64,000 bases of DNA from Atlantibacter subterraneus (GTDB lineage: Bacteria; Pseudomonadota; Gammaproteobacteria; Enterobacterales; Enterobacteriaceae): NCBI RefSeq assembly GCF_027853245.1, contig NZ_JAPTZM010000006.1. One strand, 5' to 3'. The notes beneath the pieces are model-generated. The model worked only from the letters and a program-made list of their open reading frames with translations, did no database searches and was not told the origin of the DNA. Positions 43,013 through 51,133 of this stretch are shown here, one piece after another. The translations under genes were made by a program, and so were the position numbers. Position 1 is the first letter of the stretch. Each line of letters opens with the position of its first letter.

Positions 43013-43465
43013 CTACCAGCGTTCCGCCGCCTGATGGTCGCTGTCGCGGGATTCCACCCAGCGGTCGCCTTCCGGCGTGGCTTCGCGCTTCCAGAACGGC
43101 GCGCGGGTTTTCAGATAATCCATAATGAATTGCGCCGCTTCAAAGGCCTGGCTGCGATGCGCGCCCGTGACGCCAACAAACACAATTTCGTCGCCGGGCC
43201 ACAGTTCACCGATGCGATGGACAACCGAAACCCGCTGTAGCGGCCAGCGTTCACGAGCTTGTGCAACGATTTCCGCCAGCGCTTTTTCGGTCATACCGGG
43301 ATAGTGTTCAAGAGTCAGCGCGCTAACGCTGTCGCCCAGATTATGATTGCGCACTTTGCCGGTAAAGGTGACGACCGCGCCATCTTCATCGCAGGCCGCC
43401 AGCCACTGGTATTCTTCGCCGACGTTAAAGCCCTCGTGACCCACGCGAATTTTCGTATCCTGCAT
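43013..43465 (-). CDS. moaE: Molybdopterin synthase catalytic subunit MoaE
   Basis: Large subunit of molybdopterin synthase, which puts two sulphurs from MoaD thiocarboxylate onto precursor Z (cyclic pyranopterin). Conserved HNLGD, LEHYPGM, HRIGELWPGD, HRSQAFEA and APFWKRE (active-site Lys) are present. I chose ATG 43465 with GGAGG upstream; 150 residues, as in E. coli. It starts one base after the moaD stop. A longer in-frame extension is inside moaD. Confidence 0.96.
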   Translation of the reverse strand: MQDTKIRVGHEGFNVGEEYQWLAACDEDGAVVTFTGKVRNHNLGDSVSALTLEHYPGMTEKALAEIVAQARERWPLQRVSVVHRIGELWPGDEIVFVGVTGAHRSQAFEAAQFIMDYLKTRAPFWKREATPEGDRWVESRDSDHQAAERW

Positions 43466-43466
43466 C

Positions 43467-43712
43467 TCAGCCTCCAGTGACCGGCGGGAAAAAGGCCACT
43501 TCATCGCCCTCGCTCAGTGGATGATCGAACGCCACCAGCGTCTGATTCACCGCCGCCAGCAGTTTGCCGGACTCCAGCGCCAGCTCCCAGCGCCCTCCCC
43601 GGCTTTCGAGATGCTGACGCAGGGATTCCACCGTCGGGAAGGCTTCTGTAATTTCCAGGCGGTCGCAACCGACCAGCTCACGCACCTGCGCGAAAAACAG
43701 CACGTTAATCAT
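43467..43712 (-). CDS. moaD: Molybdopterin synthase sulphur carrier MoaD
   Basis: Ubiquitin-fold sulphur carrier with the required C-terminal Gly-Gly (FFPPVTGG), which is thiocarboxylated to donate sulphur to MoaE. ATG 43712 gives 81 residues, the E. coli length; the preceding GTG is one codon longer. Its ATG overlaps the moaC stop by one base, and GGAGG lies upstream. Confidence 0.96.
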   Translation of the reverse strand: MINVLFFAQVRELVGCDRLEITEAFPTVESLRQHLESRGGRWELALESGKLLAAVNQTLVAFDHPLSEGDEVAFFPPVTGG

Positions 43713-44191
43713 CACTCCTCCACTCTGAAGTCACCGGATTTACCGCCGCTTTTCGCCAGCAGCCGCACCGGGCCGATCACCATGTCTTTTTGCACCGCTT
43801 TGCACATGTCGTAAATGGTTAATGCCGCCACCGATGCCGCCGTCAGCGCCTCCATCTCCACGCCGGTTTTGCCGCTCAGACGGCACACCGCTTCGATGCG
43901 CACCCGGTTGTGTTCCGGCTCGGCCTCCAGTTGCACTTCCACTTTGCTGAGTAACAGCGGATGGCACAGCGGGATCAGCTCCCAGGTGCGTTTAGCGGCC
44001 TGGATCCCGGCGATACGCGCCGTGGCGAACACATCGCCTTTGTGATGGCTGCCGTCGACGATCATGGCGAGGGTGTCGGCACGCATGGTGACAAAGGCTT
44101 CGGCGCGCGCTTCCCGCACGGTTTCCGCTTTGGCGCTGACGTCCACCATATGGGCTTCGCCGGCGGCGTTAAGATGAGTGAGTTGCGACAT
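43712..44191 (-). CDS. moaC: Cyclic pyranopterin monophosphate synthase MoaC
   Basis: Works after MoaA to form cyclic pyranopterin monophosphate from GTP, the first Mo-cofactor intermediate. Conserved MVDVSAKAETVREA, KGDVFATARIAGIQAAKRT, LIPLCHPL and the end LLAKSGGKSGDF with active-site lysines are present. ATG 44191 gives 159 residues (E. coli 161). It starts two bases after moaB. Confidence 0.96.
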   Translation of the reverse strand: MSQLTHLNAAGEAHMVDVSAKAETVREARAEAFVTMRADTLAMIVDGSHHKGDVFATARIAGIQAAKRTWELIPLCHPLLLSKVEVQLEAEPEHNRVRIEAVCRLSGKTGVEMEALTAASVAALTIYDMCKAVQKDMVIGPVRLLAKSGGKSGDFRVEE

Positions 44192-44193
44192 GA

Positions 44194-44706
44194 TTATTTC
44201 TTCAAATGGGGGTGGAAGTTGCACGGGCGGTTACGGGCGTCGAGCTGGCCGGAGATGATATGTTCCCAGGCAGTCTGGCAGGCGCGCGTCGAACCCGGCA
44301 TCGCGAAAATCAGTGTGCGGTTGGCAATTCCCGCCACCGCGCGGGACTGCATCATGGCGGTACCGATCTCTTCAAAGGAGAGCATGCGGAACAGTTCGCC
44401 ATAGCCTTCCACTTCGCGATCGAACAGCGGCAGCAGCGCTTCCGGCACCTGGTCGCCGTCGGTAAAGCCGGTTCCGCCGTTAATCAGCACCACCTGCACG
44501 TTGTCATCGGCAATCCAGGCAGAAACCTGGGCGCGAATGACGTAGCGGTTCTCTTTGACAATCGCTTTATCCACGATGTGATGACCGGCGTCATGCGCCG
44601 CATCGCGTAAATAGTGGCCCGAGGTATCGTCCTCTTCGCCGCGACGACTGGAAACGGTAAGAATAGCGATACGCGTCGCAATAAATTCTGCGCTCACCTG
44701 GCTCAT
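44194..44706 (-). CDS. moaB: Molybdenum cofactor protein MoaB
   Basis: MogA-like adenylyltransferase-fold protein (MoCF-binding domain); in E. coli its role is dispensable and not settled. 170 residues, same as E. coli. Motifs INGGTGFTDGDQVPEALLPLFDREVEGYGELFR and AMPGSTRACQTAWEHI are present. Lies between moaA (21 bases) and moaC. Confidence 0.95.
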   Translation of the reverse strand: MSQVSAEFIATRIAILTVSSRRGEEDDTSGHYLRDAAHDAGHHIVDKAIVKENRYVIRAQVSAWIADDNVQVVLINGGTGFTDGDQVPEALLPLFDREVEGYGELFRMLSFEEIGTAMMQSRAVAGIANRTLIFAMPGSTRACQTAWEHIISGQLDARNRPCNFHPHLKK

Positions 44707-44727
44707 AGTGTTCTCCTGAGGACCGGC

Positions 44728-45717
44728 TTAACCGCCGATGTATGACAGATTCTGGGTGATCCCGGTATTTCCCTGATGCAGGAAATGCGTCTGTTTTTTA
44801 TGGTGCAGCGCCTCGGCGATACGCGCTTCCAGCGCCGCTTGCTGTGCATCTTCCTCCAGCAAATCGCGCAGATCCACGCCGCCTTCGCCAAACAGGCATA
44901 AGTGCAGTTTGCCCAGCGAAGAGACCCGCAGCCGGTTACAGCTGGCGCAGAAATCTTTCTCATACGGCATGATCAGGCCAATTTCGCCCGCGTAATCCGG
45001 GTGGCAGAACACCTGGGCCGGGCCGTCGCTGCGCTGGCGGATCTGATGGATCCAGCCGCGCTTTAACAGCTCATCGCGCAGCGTCATGCCGGAGATATGG
45101 TGCTTTTTGAACAGGTCGCTGCCCTCGCCGGTTTCCATCAGCTCGATAAAGCGTAATTGGATAGGGCGCGGCTGGATCCAGTTGAGGAAGGTGTCGAGCT
45201 GATGATGATTCACGTCGCGCATCAGCACGGTATTGACTTTAACTTTGCTGAAACCGGCGTCAAAGGCGGCGTCAATGCCGTCCATCACCTGATGGAATTT
45301 GTCCTGGCCGGTAATCGCGTGAAACTGGCGGGCGTCGAGGCTGTCGACGCTGACGTTAATCGCCGTTAACCCGGCATCGCGCCAGGCGGCGACGTCGCGC
45401 GCCAGCCGATAGCCGTTAGTGGTCACGGCAATCTGGCGGATATTTTCGTTTTCGCGGATAGCGGCGATGATGTCGGTGAAGTCGCGACGCAGCGACGGCT
45501 CGCCGCCGGTCAGGCGCACTTTTTCGGTGCCCATATTGGCGAACGCGCGCGCCACGCGGCGAATTTCTTCGACGCTGAGAAAGCTTTTATTGGTGTGCCC
45601 GGCAGGCTTATAGCCATCCGGCAGGCAGTAGGTGCAACGGAAGTTACACACATCGGTAATCGACAAACGTAAGTAAAAAAACTTACGCGCGAAGGCATCG
45701 GTAAGTTGAGAGACCAT
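44728..45717 (-). CDS. moaA: GTP 3',8-cyclase MoaA (radical SAM)
   Basis: Radical-SAM enzyme that rearranges GTP as the first step of Mo-cofactor synthesis. N-terminal cluster motif CNFRCTYC near residues 24-31, LTGGEPSLRRD for SAM, a second C-terminal cluster with CASCNRLRVSSLGKLHLC, and the C-terminal Gly-Gly (YIGG). ATG 45717 (MVSQLTDAFARK) gives 329 residues, the E. coli length, with AGGTG upstream. A longer in-frame start at 45786 is inside the riboswitch and is rejected. First gene of moaABCDE. Confidence 0.96.
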   Translation of the reverse strand: MVSQLTDAFARKFFYLRLSITDVCNFRCTYCLPDGYKPAGHTNKSFLSVEEIRRVARAFANMGTEKVRLTGGEPSLRRDFTDIIAAIRENENIRQIAVTTNGYRLARDVAAWRDAGLTAINVSVDSLDARQFHAITGQDKFHQVMDGIDAAFDAGFSKVKVNTVLMRDVNHHQLDTFLNWIQPRPIQLRFIELMETGEGSDLFKKHHISGMTLRDELLKRGWIHQIRQRSDGPAQVFCHPDYAGEIGLIMPYEKDFCASCNRLRVSSLGKLHLCLFGEGGVDLRDLLEEDAQQAALEARIAEALHHKKQTHFLHQGNTGITQNLSYIGG

Positions 45718-46055
45718 GTACACCTTTCCAGATACGGGAGATGCAGGCATTTCTTTCTGCACCCTGGTGACGTTTGTCACGGCCAAACTGCCATATCATC
45801 GACGTAGGCAAAGAGGCTTGAGTGTATGCTTCACATTATGAAGCGGGTTACTGGCATAGTAGCGTGGATTAAACGCGCCTGCCATGTTCAATTTCGCTGT
45901 ATAAACTTGTATATAACGATGTTATTCTGCGATTTCGTTACAGAATACGTAAAACTCGCGGTTTTGTTTTGACATGCATCATTTTAATCCGCAAGGTTCG
46001 TCTTTTTTATGGTTTGAGCTAACGTATTGCTTATCAACAGAATGAAGGAACATCT
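45718..46055. promoter_or_regulatory. Divergent moaA / ybhK regulatory region
   Basis: 338 bases. The moaA half holds the Mo-cofactor riboswitch (45722-45820) and the inverted repeat GCTTCA-N5-TGAAGC (45828-45844) at about the moaA start site. The ybhK half is AT-rich and should hold its promoter; I see no strong hexamers there. Confidence 0.6.
45722..45820 (-). ncRNA. Molybdenum cofactor (Moco) riboswitch of moaA
   Basis: Between the promoter and the moaA start the minus strand has GTGAC-AAAC-GTCAC (45767-45780), then GTGCAGAAAGAAATGCCTGC, CATCTCCCG and the Shine-Dalgarno AAGGTG. These are the conserved blocks of the moco RNA motif that lies upstream of enterobacterial moaA, where binding of Mo-cofactor shuts expression. 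Boundaries are estimated; the identification is by recalled sequence and position. Confidence 0.82.
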
Positions 46056-46964
46056 ATGCGTAATCGCACCTTAGCGGATTTAGACCGGGTGGTGGCGCTC
46101 GGCGGCGGGCATGGTTTAGGACGCGTGATGTCCTCGCTCTCCTCCCTGGGCTCCCGCCTGACCGGTATCGTGACCACTACCGATAACGGGGGATCTACGG
46201 GCCGTATTCGCCGCTCCGAAGGGGGTATCGCCTGGGGTGATATGCGCAACTGCTTAAACCAGTTAATTACCGAACCGAGCGTCGCTTCCGCGATGTTTGA
46301 GTATCGTTTTAGCGGTAATGGCGAATTATCCGGCCATAACCTCGGAAATCTGATGTTAAAGGCCCTAGATCACTTAAGCGTCAGGCCGTTAGAGGCCATC
46401 AATTTAATAAGAAACCTGCTGAAAGTGGATGCGTTTTTAATTCCGATGTCTGAGCAACCGGTGGATTTGATGGCAACTGATGCTGAAGGCAACGATGTCT
46501 ACGGTGAGGTTAACATCGATCAGCTACGCGAGCCGCCGCAGCAGCTGTCGCTGTACCCCACTGCGCCAGCGACCCGCGAGGCGCTACAGGCGATCGGCGA
46601 AGCGGATTTGATCCTGATGGGGCCGGGGAGTTTTTACACCAGCCTGATGCCGCTGCTGCTGTTGCCGGATCTGGCTCAGGCGCTGAGGCGTACTCCCGCG
46701 CCGGTGGTCTATATCGGCAATTTAGGTCGCGAGCTGAGCGTCCCCGCTGCGCAGCTGTCGATCCCGGAAAAACTGGCCATTATGGAGCGCTATGTGGGTA
46801 AACCGCTGGTGGATGCCGTGGTGGTTGGCCCGAAAGTCGATGTTTCCGGGCTGGTAGACAAGGTGATTATTCAGGAGCCGCTGGAAGCGGAAGATATCCC
46901 TTACCGCCACGACAGGCATTTGCTGCGGGCGGCACTGGATAAAGTGGTCCAGAAGATGGGGTAA
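46056..46964 (+). CDS. ybhK: YvcK/CofD-family protein YbhK
   Basis: Member of the gluconeogenesis-factor (YvcK) / CofD-like family, which binds nucleotide sugars in relatives; role in enterics unknown. N-terminal GGGHGLGRVM, TTDNGGSTGRIRR, DMRNCLNQL, SGHNLGNLML and the middle LMGPGSFYTSLMP are diagnostic. 302 residues, as in E. coli. Monocistronic, divergent from moaA and convergent with uvrB. Confidence 0.94.
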   Translation: MRNRTLADLDRVVALGGGHGLGRVMSSLSSLGSRLTGIVTTTDNGGSTGRIRRSEGGIAWGDMRNCLNQLITEPSVASAMFEYRFSGNGELSGHNLGNLMLKALDHLSVRPLEAINLIRNLLKVDAFLIPMSEQPVDLMATDAEGNDVYGEVNIDQLREPPQQLSLYPTAPATREALQAIGEADLILMGPGSFYTSLMPLLLLPDLAQALRRTPAPVVYIGNLGRELSVPAAQLSIPEKLAIMERYVGKPLVDAVVVGPKVDVSGLVDKVIIQEPLEAEDIPYRHDRHLLRAALDKVVQKMG

Positions 46965-46973
46965 ACCTGGCGA

Positions 46974-48995
46974 TCAGGAGGCAGCGATAAACAGTTCGCG
47001 CAGCTGGTGCAGCTGATCGCGGATAGCCGCAGCCTCTTCGAACTCCAGATTTTGCGCATGTTGCAGCATCTGCGCTTCCAGCTGATGGATTTTCTGCTGG
47101 AGCGCTTTTGGCGTAAGCGCCAGTTCTGCTGCTTCCACCTCGGCGGCGCTGCGTGCTTTCCCCTTACCTTTGTTGCGGGTTTTGGCGATACCGCTGCCCA
47201 GCGACAGAATATCCACCACCTTCTTGTTAAGCCCCTGCGGCACGATGCCGTGCTCTTCGTTATAGCGCTGCTGCTTCTCGCGACGGCGTTCGGTCTCGCC
47301 AATGGCTTTGGCCATCGACGGGGTGATTTTATCCCCGTAGAGGATCGCTTTGCCGTTAACGTTACGCGCCGCGCGGCCAATGGTCTGGATAAGCGAGCGC
47401 TCGGAACGCAGGAAGCCCTCTTTATCGGCGTCCAGAATCGCCACCAGCGAGACTTCCGGCATATCCAGGCCTTCGCGCAGTAAGTTAATCCCCACCAGCA
47501 CGTCAAATTCGCCCAGACGCAGGTCGCGGATGATTTCCATACGCTCCACGGTGTCGATATCCGAGTGCAGATAGCGCACCTTCTCGCCGTGCTCTTCGAG
47601 ATATTCGGTCAGGTCTTCCGCCATGCGTTTGGTCAGGGTGGTGACCAGCACGCGCTCGTTGATGGCGGCGCGCTTGCGGATTTCCGACAGCAGATCGTCC
47701 ACCTGGGTCGCCACCGGTCGTACTTCGATAACCGGATCGAGCAGCCCGGTAGGGCGCACCACCTGGTCAATAATCTCGCTGCCGGATTTTTCCAGCTCGT
47801 AGTTGCCCGGCGTGGCCGACACGTAAATAGTCTGCGGGGCCAGCGCTTCGAATTCTTCAAATTTCATCGGACGGTTATCCAGTGCCGAAGGCAGCCGGAA
47901 GCCGTACTCTACCAGGGTCTCTTTACGCGCCCGGTCGCCACGGTACATGCCGCCGATTTGCGGGATGGTCACGTGGGATTCATCCACCACCAGCAGGCCG
48001 TCGGCAGGCAGGTAGTCAAACAGGGTTGGCGGCGCTTCGCCCGGCCCACGCCCGGAGAGATAGCGCGAGTAGTTTTCGATGCCCGAGCAGTAACCCAGCT
48101 CGTTCATCATCTCTAAATCGAACTGGGTGCGCTGGGTCAGGCGCTGTTCCTCCAGCAGTTTGTTATTGGCCAGCAGCACCTTGCGGCGATCCGCCAGCTC
48201 CACCTTGATCTCTTCCATCGCCTGCACGATGCGCTCGCGCGGCGTCACGTAGTGGGTTTTCGGGTAGATGGTAAAGCGCGGGATCACCCCTTCCACCTGG
48301 CCGGTGAGCGGGTCGAACAGCGACAACCGCTCCACTTCTTCATCAAACAGCTCCACGCGCAGCGCCATGTCATCCGATTCCGCCGGGAAGATGTCGATCA
48401 CCTCGCCGCGCACCCGGAAGGTACCGCGCTGGAACGCCTGATCGTTGCGGGTGTACTGCAATTCCGCCAGCCGGCGCAGAATGGCGCGCTGGTCGATAAT
48501 CATGCCGTTTGTGAGGTGCAGCATCATCTTGAGATACAGGTCCGGGTCACCCAGACCGTAGATGGCGGACACCGACGCCACCACCACCACATCCCGGCGC
48601 TCGAGCAGCGCTTTGGTGGCGGATAAACGCATCTGCTCGATGTGTTCGTTCACCGAGGCGTCTTTCTCGATAAAGGTATCTGAGCTCGGCACGTAGGCTT
48701 CAGGCTGGTAGTAATCGTAGTAAGAAACGAAATACTCCACGGCGTTATCCGGGAAGAACTCTTTCATCTCGCCATATAGCTGCGCCGCCAGGGTTTTGTT
48801 GGGTGCCAGCACCATGGTTGGGCGCTGCAAATCGGCAATCACGTTCGCCACGGTGAACGTTTTCCCCGAGCCGGTTACCCCAAGCAGCGTTTGATGGGCA
48901 AGGCCATCCTCAAGCCCCTCTTTCAGACGGCGGATCGCCTCTGGCTGGTCGCCGGAGGGCGTAAAAGCGGAATTGAGTCTGAAGGGTTTGCTCAT
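46974..48995 (-). CDS. uvrB: Excinuclease ABC subunit B (UvrB)
   Basis: Damage-verifying helicase of nucleotide excision repair, partner of UvrA and UvrC. Walker A GVTGSGKTFT near 39-48, the beta-hairpin region SYYDYYQPEAYVPSSDT near 90-107, DESH near 338, motif VI QTIGRAARN near 540 and the C-terminal UVR domain (QIHQLEAQMLQHAQ-like text) are present. 673 residues, same as E. coli. A LexA box lies 72 bases upstream, with DnaA boxes farther out. Confidence 0.97.
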   Translation of the reverse strand: MSKPFRLNSAFTPSGDQPEAIRRLKEGLEDGLAHQTLLGVTGSGKTFTVANVIADLQRPTMVLAPNKTLAAQLYGEMKEFFPDNAVEYFVSYYDYYQPEAYVPSSDTFIEKDASVNEHIEQMRLSATKALLERRDVVVVASVSAIYGLGDPDLYLKMMLHLTNGMIIDQRAILRRLAELQYTRNDQAFQRGTFRVRGEVIDIFPAESDDMALRVELFDEEVERLSLFDPLTGQVEGVIPRFTIYPKTHYVTPRERIVQAMEEIKVELADRRKVLLANNKLLEEQRLTQRTQFDLEMMNELGYCSGIENYSRYLSGRGPGEAPPTLFDYLPADGLLVVDESHVTIPQIGGMYRGDRARKETLVEYGFRLPSALDNRPMKFEEFEALAPQTIYVSATPGNYELEKSGSEIIDQVVRPTGLLDPVIEVRPVATQVDDLLSEIRKRAAINERVLVTTLTKRMAEDLTEYLEEHGEKVRYLHSDIDTVERMEIIRDLRLGEFDVLVGINLLREGLDMPEVSLVAILDADKEGFLRSERSLIQTIGRAARNVNGKAILYGDKITPSMAKAIGETERRREKQQRYNEEHGIVPQGLNKKVVDILSLGSGIAKTRNKGKGKARSAAEVEAAELALTPKALQQKIHQLEAQMLQHAQNLEFEEAAAIRDQLHQLRELFIAAS

Positions 48996-49066
48996 GGGAT
49001 ACCTGACGCGTTGCGAGGGGAATGGATAATTTTACTCCCTCACGGTCAATTTGCCAACGCAAAAGA

Positions 49067-49082
49067 CTGGATAAAAAACCAG
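49067..49082 (-). promoter_or_regulatory. LexA box of uvrB
   Basis: CTGG-N8-CCAG dyad; on the minus strand ACTGGTTTTTTATCCAGT is nearly the E. coli uvrB SOS box. It lies 72 bases upstream of the uvrB start. Confidence 0.9.
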
Positions 49083-49379
49083 TACCGGATAGACTTGAGT
49101 TAAGACAAATATTTAGCGGTTGCCAGCCGCTTAAAAGTCGCAAACCAGGCATTTCACCGGCTGACAGGGGTTATCCCCAAACGAACCGGTTTTTTAACAG
49201 TTGTCAAGCAAGGTAATGAAAGTTTTATGGCAGCCGATGACACTTTTTTGACAACCATTGCTTTTATATAATCTATTGGAAAATAAGCTAAATTTTTATC
49301 AGCCGCCTTTCGCGTCAATTCATGCGCAAGCCGCGTATTCTCTCGCTTCCCACCAGTTTTCTAACTCTAATGCACAAGG

Positions 49380-49402
49380 TTATCCACAGGAATAGTGGAT
49401 AA
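49380..49402. promoter_or_regulatory. Inverted pair of DnaA boxes upstream of uvrB
   Basis: TTATCCACA (49380-49388, perfect consensus on plus) and AGTGGATAA (49394-49402, TTATCCACT on minus) form a dyad with a short spacer. E. coli uvrB is known to have DnaA binding upstream of its distal promoter, so the site is probably conserved. Confidence 0.75.
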
Positions 49403-49748
49403 GTGGTTGCAGCCCTGATGCCCTGCCGCCCAGCAGAAACCCTGTTTTTTGTGCGCCGGTGGGGTAAAAAAAAATTTATCGCTAATTTTGGTGGTTTTTT
49501 GCCAAACCTGGCACGCTGATGGAAATCGTTGCGCAACCGTACCGGTCGGCAAACTCTCGCTGCACCAGCGCTGAATGTTAAAGCACTGTTAAAGTGCAGC
49601 GCTATCTTGCGCCCTCGCCCGCAACAGCGGGAATAGGCCGAATGTGTGAGTTTAGTCCTAATTTTCCCTCTGCTGGCTCATCTGCCACCACCCTGGCAGA
49701 GGAATTGCAGCATCCCTGAATCCGCCGCGGTATAACCCAGGAGCGCTT

Positions 49749-50459
49749 ATGTTGAGTTTGCATTCAGTGAATCAGTTTTATGGTGAACGCCATGTTTTAT
49801 GGAATGTAGATCTGGAGATGCTGCCGGGAGAGTGCATCTGCATTACCGGTGCGCAGGGGATGGGCAAAACCACGCTGCTGAACTGCATTACCGGGCATCT
49901 GCCGGTACAGAGCGGCACTATCGTCTGGCGGCATGGTGGGCTTGCGCCGCAGCAGCTGAACGACGCCAGCGCCGATATGCGCGCGGCGCTGGGCATCGGC
50001 TACGTGCCGCACGACCGGCGGATTTTTTCCGGCCTGACGGTGGAGGAGAACCTGCAAATCGCCCTGCGCGCCGCCGGAGAAACCCACGGCGCGATCCCGG
50101 AATCAACCTTTACGCTGTTTCCCGAGCTTTATCCGCTGCGCCACACGCGCGGCGCGGCGTTGAGCGATGAAAATCAGCAGCGGCTGGCGCTGGCGAATGC
50201 GCTGGTCATTCAACCGAGATTGCTAATCCTCGATGAGCCGACGCGCGGCAACAGCGCCGGGTTTATTCACAAATTGGGGGATGTGCTGCTGCGGCTGAAC
50301 CGCGAATTCGGCCTGTCGATATTGATGGTGGAGCAGCGGATGTCGTTTATCCGCCGCGTCGCCGAGCGCTTCTGTCTGTTGCATAAGGGCAGAAGCGTGG
50401 CCCAGGGCAGCGTGGCGCAGCTTGATAACCCGCGCCTGCTGCCCTTGATTCACTGCTAA
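49749..50459 (+). CDS. Orphan ABC ATPase of the LivF/UrtE type
   Basis: 236 residues resembling the second ATPase of branched-chain amino acid or urea importers (GYVPHDRRIFSGLTVEENL is LivF/UrtE-like). Walker A GAQGMGKT (34-41) and Walker B LLILDEP (ending 164) are intact. The Q-loop Gln is replaced by His (His88), and the signature LSGGQ reads LSDEN (138-142), so ATP use may be altered. No permease or binding-protein gene is nearby: the neighbours are uvrB and bioD. AGGAG lies six bases before the ATG. The stop overlaps the bioD stop by four bases. E. coli has no gene here. Function unknown. Confidence 0.85.
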   Translation: MLSLHSVNQFYGERHVLWNVDLEMLPGECICITGAQGMGKTTLLNCITGHLPVQSGTIVWRHGGLAPQQLNDASADMRAALGIGYVPHDRRIFSGLTVEENLQIALRAAGETHGAIPESTFTLFPELYPLRHTRGAALSDENQQRLALANALVIQPRLLILDEPTRGNSAGFIHKLGDVLLRLNREFGLSILMVEQRMSFIRRVAERFCLLHKGRSVAQGSVAQLDNPRLLPLIHC

Positions 50460-51133
50460 TCCAGCAGGGAGATATCCAGAAAACGGCCCGTATCCTGGGT
50501 AAACGGGTCGTCAAGCCACGGGATTTCGCCCAGCATCGGCGCGGGGATACGCGCCTGCAGCGAGGCTAAATAGTCCTGATGGCGCGCGCCAGGCGGCGTA
50601 ACGTCATTAGCGATCCAGCCCGCCAGCCGCAGCCCGGCGGCTTGCACCGCAGCGGCGGTCAGCATGGCGTGATTGATGCAGCCCAGCTTCACGCCCACCA
50701 CCAGGATCACCGGCAGCTGTTGTTCCCTCACCCAGTCGGCAAAGGTCCAGGTTTCACTGAGCGGGGTAAACCAGCCGCCAGCGCCTTCCACCTGCACCCA
50801 GTCGGCTTTCTGTTCCAGCGCCGCCAGCCCCTGCGATATCACGGCGCGTTCAATGGCGATGCCTGTCGTACGGCTCACCAGGTGCGGCGAAGTGGGTTCT
50901 TCAAACACGTACGGGTTAACTTCGCTATATCCCAGCGCCAGCGAACTGTTGCGCTGAAGCGCCAGCGCATCGCCGTTGCGCACGCCCTCAGGGGTGAGGT
51001 CGCTGCCGGAAGCAACGGGCTTATATCCGGCTGTGCGGTAGCCCGCGCGATTTGCCGCCTGCAACAACGCACAGCTGGCGACGGTTTTGCCCACTTCGGT
51101 GTCGGTTCCGGTGATGAACCAGCGTTTACTCAC
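50456..51133 (-). CDS. bioD: Dethiobiotin synthetase BioD
   Basis: ATP-dependent carboxylase-ligase that closes the ureido ring of dethiobiotin from diaminopelargonic acid and CO2. P-loop TGTDTEVGKT at residues 7-16, catalytic Lys in TAGYKPVASG, and VEGAGGWFTPL near 112. 225 residues, E. coli length. Last gene of bioBFCD; overlaps bioC by eight bases. Confidence 0.96.
   Translation of the reverse strand: MSKRWFITGTDTEVGKTVASCALLQAANRAGYRTAGYKPVASGSDLTPEGVRNGDALALQRNSSLALGYSEVNPYVFEEPTSPHLVSRTTGIAIERAVISQGLAALEQKADWVQVEGAGGWFTPLSETWTFADWVREQQLPVILVVGVKLGCINHAMLTAAAVQAAGLRLAGWIANDVTPPGARHQDYLASLQARIPAPMLGEIPWLDDPFTQDTGRFLDISLLD

Larger units (their letters stand above)
48996..49748. promoter_or_regulatory. 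Divergent uvrB / orphan ATPase regulatory region
   Basis: 753 bases with no gene I can support. From the uvrB side: LexA box (49067-49082), then AT-rich DNA, an inverted pair of DnaA boxes (49380-49402), a nested inverted repeat (49567-49603) and, in the leader of the plus-strand ATPase gene, two mutually exclusive hairpins (49667-49702). Short open frames in this gap have no coding character. Confidence 0.7.

Noticed and set aside
45718..45786. N-terminal extension of MoaA
   Set aside because: The extra 23 codons lie in the Moco riboswitch and are absent from E. coli MoaA; the ATG at 45717 has its own ribosome-binding site.
49248..49272. TTGACA and TATAAT upstream of uvrB on the plus strand
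   Set aside because: Perfect hexamers but only 13 bases apart, too short for a sigma-70 promoter.
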